From the NCBI GenBank assembly GCA_021828345.1, contig JAJZJI010000001.1, positions 1 through 64,000 on the forward strand: a stretch of DNA of 64,000 nucleotides, given 5' to 3'. The position numbers and the translations under genes are program-made. The first letter of the stretch is position 1. Every line of letters starts with the position of its first letter. Origin of the DNA: Microcaldota archaeon (GTDB lineage: Archaea > Micrarchaeota > Micrarchaeia > Micrarchaeales > Micrarchaeaceae). Of this stretch, positions 60,904-64,000 are shown piece after piece. The notes under the pieces are model-generated. The model was not told the DNA's origin and made no database searches. It saw only the letters and a program-made list of their open reading frames with translations.

Positions 60904-63414
60904 TTACTTTCTATCATTAAATTCTTTTGCAGTAATTACTATATCATACCCACCAACCTGTTCAATTGGATGCTTATTTATTCCAGTATAAGAAAGACTG
61001 GCATCTTCATATCTTTTAAACTTGAAAACCGCATCATTCATTAAATTGCTATTAAATACTCCTAAACTAACTAATAACTCAAAATCTTCTACTTGCAATC
61101 CCGTAACCTTTTTGAACAAGTTAGGTTCAAGCTTTGTAATAACATCTTTTAATGTCCTTTCTCTAAAATCTGTTAAGTACATAAACACTGGAATCCTTGT
61201 TGCAAATTTGATAAGTTTTTCTTGTATCTCTTTTCTTTTGCTCATATATTCTTTCTCTTCTTCTGACAATTTTTTCTTTTCCATTGGAGATACATTCTCG
61301 TTGTTAGCTAATTTTTGTTTAGCCTTTTTTACAGCTTCTGACTTATTGATAATTAGTTCAATGTCGCTATTTAAACTTCTGAAGCCTTCAATATTCATTA
61401 GAGCAGCTAATGCTTTTGGGTTGTTTAGAATTTTGCTCAGTGTATTGTTATCTACATTTACAAGCAATGCACTTTCCCATCTTCTCGCAAGTAAGGATGC
61501 TGTTGTTCCGCTCATGGCCATCTCAAGTATACCAGAAGCATCAATTTGTTTCATTGTACTACCATCATAAGCAAGAACAGGGAGAAAATCAATGAATTCC
61601 TTGATCTTCTTTTCTGAATCTATTTCTTCAGGATTCAGATTACAACTGTAATCTGAAATTTGTTTTAATGCCCTATTCGGTGCAAAATCGAAAATATAAC
61701 ATTCTCTTTTAATAATCTCTTCAGAATTTGGTGATTTTCCATCTGGATTTTTGATTGTCCAAGGGGATTGTACTCTAAATGCAGCTTGGAAATATGTTTC
61801 AGGACTTGTAAGATTTCTTAGCATAAAAATCCCTGTCCATGGTCTGATCGTGACACCTGTTGTTAGTTTCCCACAAGATAATGTAACCGATTTACTTCTC
61901 AAGGGTTCTTCCATAGCTTTTTGAACTGGTTTTAGAGCATCTAGGCCAATACCCATACTAGCACCAGCAGCAACTACAATATTATAATCGTGATAGTAAC
62001 TATTCTGTTTTTGCATCAACAGATTTTTCATTGCGTAACAGGAAGCAACATTAGGTAAGAACCAGAGTGTATGTGACAAAATATTAAGTAATCTAACATC
62101 CGAATAAGGTAATGGCGGTTTTTTTGCCCCTAATTTAAGGTTATCCAGATTCGAAGCTAAATAGTGCCCACGTATCAAATCAAGCCATTTTTGTACGTCA
62201 TCCTCATAAATAAATTTCGCATCTTTACCCTCACCACTGGCTGAGAAAAAAACATTTAAATCAAACGTATTAAATTCCCCACCACTTGCGATATTTATTA
62301 TTGAATCAGGTAGTTGGTAGGTCAGCAAGACTATTCTTGGAAGAGCTTCATAAGGATTATTAGGTCCTTTCCAGTTCATCTTGGCTCGTTGTTCATCAGA
62401 ATATGTCCAATTATATATTTGTTCTTCAATAAATTCTCCAGAAATCAATGCTCTAAATGGTGTACCAGATAAATAGAGATACCCTTTCGTCTTTATCGGC
62501 ATAACACTTTCCAAGTATTCTATTTTATCTTGTTCTTCAGGGTCATCGTATTCCTTTTCCCCTGTAATTATCTCTTTTTCTTCATCGAAAAGGTTTTTTG
62601 CAAGTTCTTTCCAAGCACCATAATGGTATTCGTCTAAGATAACACAGTCCCATTTTGTTTTATGCACCCATTCATTCCTTGTTTTAATACCTCCTAACGA
62701 ATTCTTCCCTAAATAATCCTGAAATGATCCAAAACATACTATTGGTCTTTTTTTATCCAGTTTTTTATAATCAGCTTCGGTGTGCCTGGAAAAAAACTGC
62801 CAGTTCTTAAAATCAATATGATTTAATAGATCATCTTTCCAAGCATTTTCAACAGCAGGCTTGAATGTTAATACTAGAATTTTTTTCCAGTTCATTTTCT
62901 TGGCCAAGTGATATGCTGCAAAAGTCTTTCCAAATCTCATTTTACAGTTCCACAAAAAATGAGGAATTTTGTTTTCCTCTTTAAAACTAGCAAAATATTC
63001 AGATGTTCTTCTTACGGCTTCGACCTGCTCAGGTCTCATTTTGAAGTCTTGAGTCCTGTCCTCTTCATTAATTATTCCAGTTTTTAGTGCTAATACGATA
63101 GCTTTAAGCTGCTGGGCAGTGCACGCAAACCATTCACCTCCTTTTCGTTTAACACCTTTCTTTATAAGAAGCCGATGAACAGCATGATCGTCAAAGCAAG
63201 TACCATCTTCTCTTAGTGCTGACTCCTCAAAAACAATTTTATACGGGAGTTCTCCGGGTCTTTTTGTAGGATATTGTTCTGCCACCCTTTTTTTAACATC
63301 GACAGTCGTATAACCTATTTTTAATAGATCTGCATATGCCCTATCAGTATATGCATATATTTTAGGATCAAGCTCTGGTTTTTTAGGAAATAAATTCTTA
63401 ATCTCTGCTTTCAT
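60904..63414 (-). CDS. GIY-YIG nuclease fused to SF2 helicase, restriction-type
   Basis: An 836-residue protein. Residues about 15-110 look like a GIY-YIG/T5orf172 nuclease: IYAYTDRAYADLLKIGYTTVDVKKRV. This is followed by a restriction-type SF2 helicase: NCKMRFGKTFAAYHL (Walker A-like), ILTFKP-type motif Ia, CVILDEYHYG (DEYH box), YLYLSGTPFRA (motif III) and a later FRVQSPW (motif VI-like). The start overlaps the methylase gene. Together with the Eco57I-like gene this forms a restriction-modification or phage-defence unit. Confidence 0.78.
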   Translation of the reverse strand: MKAEIKNLFPKKPELDPKIYAYTDRAYADLLKIGYTTVDVKKRVAEQYPTKRPGELPYKIVFEESALREDGTCFDDHAVHRLLIKKGVKRKGGEWFACTAQQLKAIVLALKTGIINEEDRTQDFKMRPEQVEAVRRTSEYFASFKEENKIPHFLWNCKMRFGKTFAAYHLAKKMNWKKILVLTFKPAVENAWKDDLLNHIDFKNWQFFSRHTEADYKKLDKKRPIVCFGSFQDYLGKNSLGGIKTRNEWVHKTKWDCVILDEYHYGAWKELAKNLFDEEKEIITGEKEYDDPEEQDKIEYLESVMPIKTKGYLYLSGTPFRALISGEFIEEQIYNWTYSDEQRAKMNWKGPNNPYEALPRIVLLTYQLPDSIINIASGGEFNTFDLNVFFSASGEGKDAKFIYEDDVQKWLDLIRGHYLASNLDNLKLGAKKPPLPYSDVRLLNILSHTLWFLPNVASCYAMKNLLMQKQNSYYHDYNIVVAAGASMGIGLDALKPVQKAMEEPLRSKSVTLSCGKLTTGVTIRPWTGIFMLRNLTSPETYFQAAFRVQSPWTIKNPDGKSPNSEEIIKRECYIFDFAPNRALKQISDYSCNLNPEEIDSEKKIKEFIDFLPVLAYDGSTMKQIDASGILEMAMSGTTASLLARRWESALLVNVDNNTLSKILNNPKALAALMNIEGFRSLNSDIELIINKSEAVKKAKQKLANNENVSPMEKKKLSEEEKEYMSKRKEIQEKLIKFATRIPVFMYLTDFRERTLKDVITKLEPNLFKKVTGLQVEDFELLVSLGVFNSNLMNDAVFKFKRYEDASLSYTGINKHPIEQVGGYDIVITAKEFNDRK

Positions 63415-64000
63415 CGGTTAACCCCATTTTCTCTGTTTCTAGAGTCATTGGTTTAATCATTGACTCAATGAAATCGATTTCTTTTTTTGATAATTTATAC
63501 TTTTTGTATAGTTTTTCATCTGACCAAGATTTTGAGAAATCTTGGTTTGGAACAAAAGAATATACCTCTCTAGGTGCATTCTGGGTATTTTTTATCAAAA
63601 AAACCATAAATCTAAAGAATTTTGTCTCTACATACGATACAAAGTTCTTAGCTTCCCCTATGCTTTTAAAGACATTAAGAATCAAGTAAGTTTCGGTGCA
63701 TATAGTGTTTGGACCAGCAATAATCGGAACTCCCAATATTTGGTGCGGAAACGTATCGCTACCTGAACCTGCCTTGGAAATAATTACTTTAATTTTATTT
63801 ATATCTTTCTTATTTTTAATAACTTGAGATTCTGATACATATCCTATATCTCCATATCTATAAAGTTTAATATAATTTACTTTTGATTCTTGTTTACTAA
63901 AATCGGAGAAATTTGAATCTAATCCAAATGGTTTTCTAGCACTAACATATCCAACCAATGTTTTCTCTTTGAATGATTGAACTTTTTTTAAAATATTAAT
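63398..64000 (-). CDS. Eco57I-type restriction DNA methylase, C-terminal part (cut by window end)
   Basis: An open frame that runs off the window: codons upstream of 63958 have no stop to base 64000, so the gene continues beyond. The visible 200 residues include VSARKPFGLDSNF, HQILGVPIIAGPNTICTETYL and NFVSYVETKFFRFMVFL, which match the C-terminal region of Eco57I-type adenine methylases. It overlaps the helicase gene start by 17 nt, implying one operon. Confidence 0.7.
   Translation of the reverse strand: MNILKKVQSFKEKTLVGYVSARKPFGLDSNFSDFSKQESKVNYIKLYRYGDIGYVSESQVIKNKKDINKIKVIISKAGSGSDTFPHQILGVPIIAGPNTICTETYLILNVFKSIGEAKNFVSYVETKFFRFMVFLIKNTQNAPREVYSFVPNQDFSKSWSDEKLYKKYKLSKKEIDFIESMIKPMTLETEKMGLTDESRD

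Noticed and set aside
1..64000. CRISPR array or cas genes
   Set aside because: No regularly spaced repeats and no Cas-like proteins were found; the only repeats are the tRNA-derived ones and short palindromes.

Overview
The window is AT-rich archaeal DNA. The archaeal assignment rests on replication factor C small subunit, RNA polymerase subunit L, the exosome protein Csl4, the DNA-repair protein Nre, a COG1709-type HTH regulator, a MEMO-family protein, an archaeal FKBP, a tRNA-Met with an intron at the anticodon, and GGTGAT/GTGAT ribosome binding sites 3-4 nt from many starts. Short intergenic gaps, lipoate salvage with E2/E3 subunits, a thermopsin-like secreted protein (a family typical of acidophiles) and many small membrane proteins suggest an ARMAN-like DPANN archaeon (Micrarchaeota/Parvarchaeota type). 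That placement is an inference.

Layout. 1-4.3 kb: 2-oxoacid dehydrogenase E2 and E3 flanking a tiny Cys-rich protein, then an alpha/beta hydrolase, NAD kinase and a ferredoxin-NADP-reductase-like flavoprotein. 5-17 kb: housekeeping genes (regulator, MBL nuclease, TrxR, DinB, MEMO, peroxiredoxin, P-loop kinase, Nudix, RFC) and a broken methyltransferase. 17-22.6 kb: tRNA-Pro, a homoserine dehydrogenase that appears to start at CTG, then an accessory stretch (DUF3850, HD hydrolase, nucleotidyltransferase-like protein, GT-C membrane protein). 22.6-38.2 kb: thermopsin-like protein, the csl4-rpoL-zinc finger-FKBP run, M20 peptidase, intron-containing tRNA-Met, lipoate ligase-like protein, Nre, Xaa-Pro peptidase, HisRS, a metalloprotease and a DEAD-box helicase.

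38.4-45.9 kb holds a nine-gene, one-strand operon resembling a stripped-down type IV secretion or Ced/Ted-type DNA-transfer machine: a VirB2-like pilin, a VirB6-like channel, a VirB4 split into two genes, accessory proteins, and a second VirB3/VirB4-like pair. It converges on a four-gene operon (46.0-49.7 kb): a short peptide with Trp-Ser/Gly-Asp/Arg repeats at its C-terminus, a radical SAM/SPASM enzyme, a family-4 glycosyltransferase and a TraB/TIKI-like protein. This looks like an undescribed archaeal RiPP (modified peptide) locus and is my main candidate for a new system.

After ileS, dcd and tmk, 54.4-64 kb is a mobile-element hot spot. An intact tRNA-Glu is followed by one full-length degenerate copy with its promoter and two 3'-end fragments, at about 0.9, 2.6 and 4.3 kb. 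These separate a HicBA toxin-antitoxin, a C2H2 zinc-finger pseudogene with a DUF4143 ATPase, an orphan purD, and a restriction/defence block: a nuclease-like protein, a GIY-YIG/SF2 helicase, and an Eco57I-like methylase cut by the window edge. No integrase or CRISPR array is visible.
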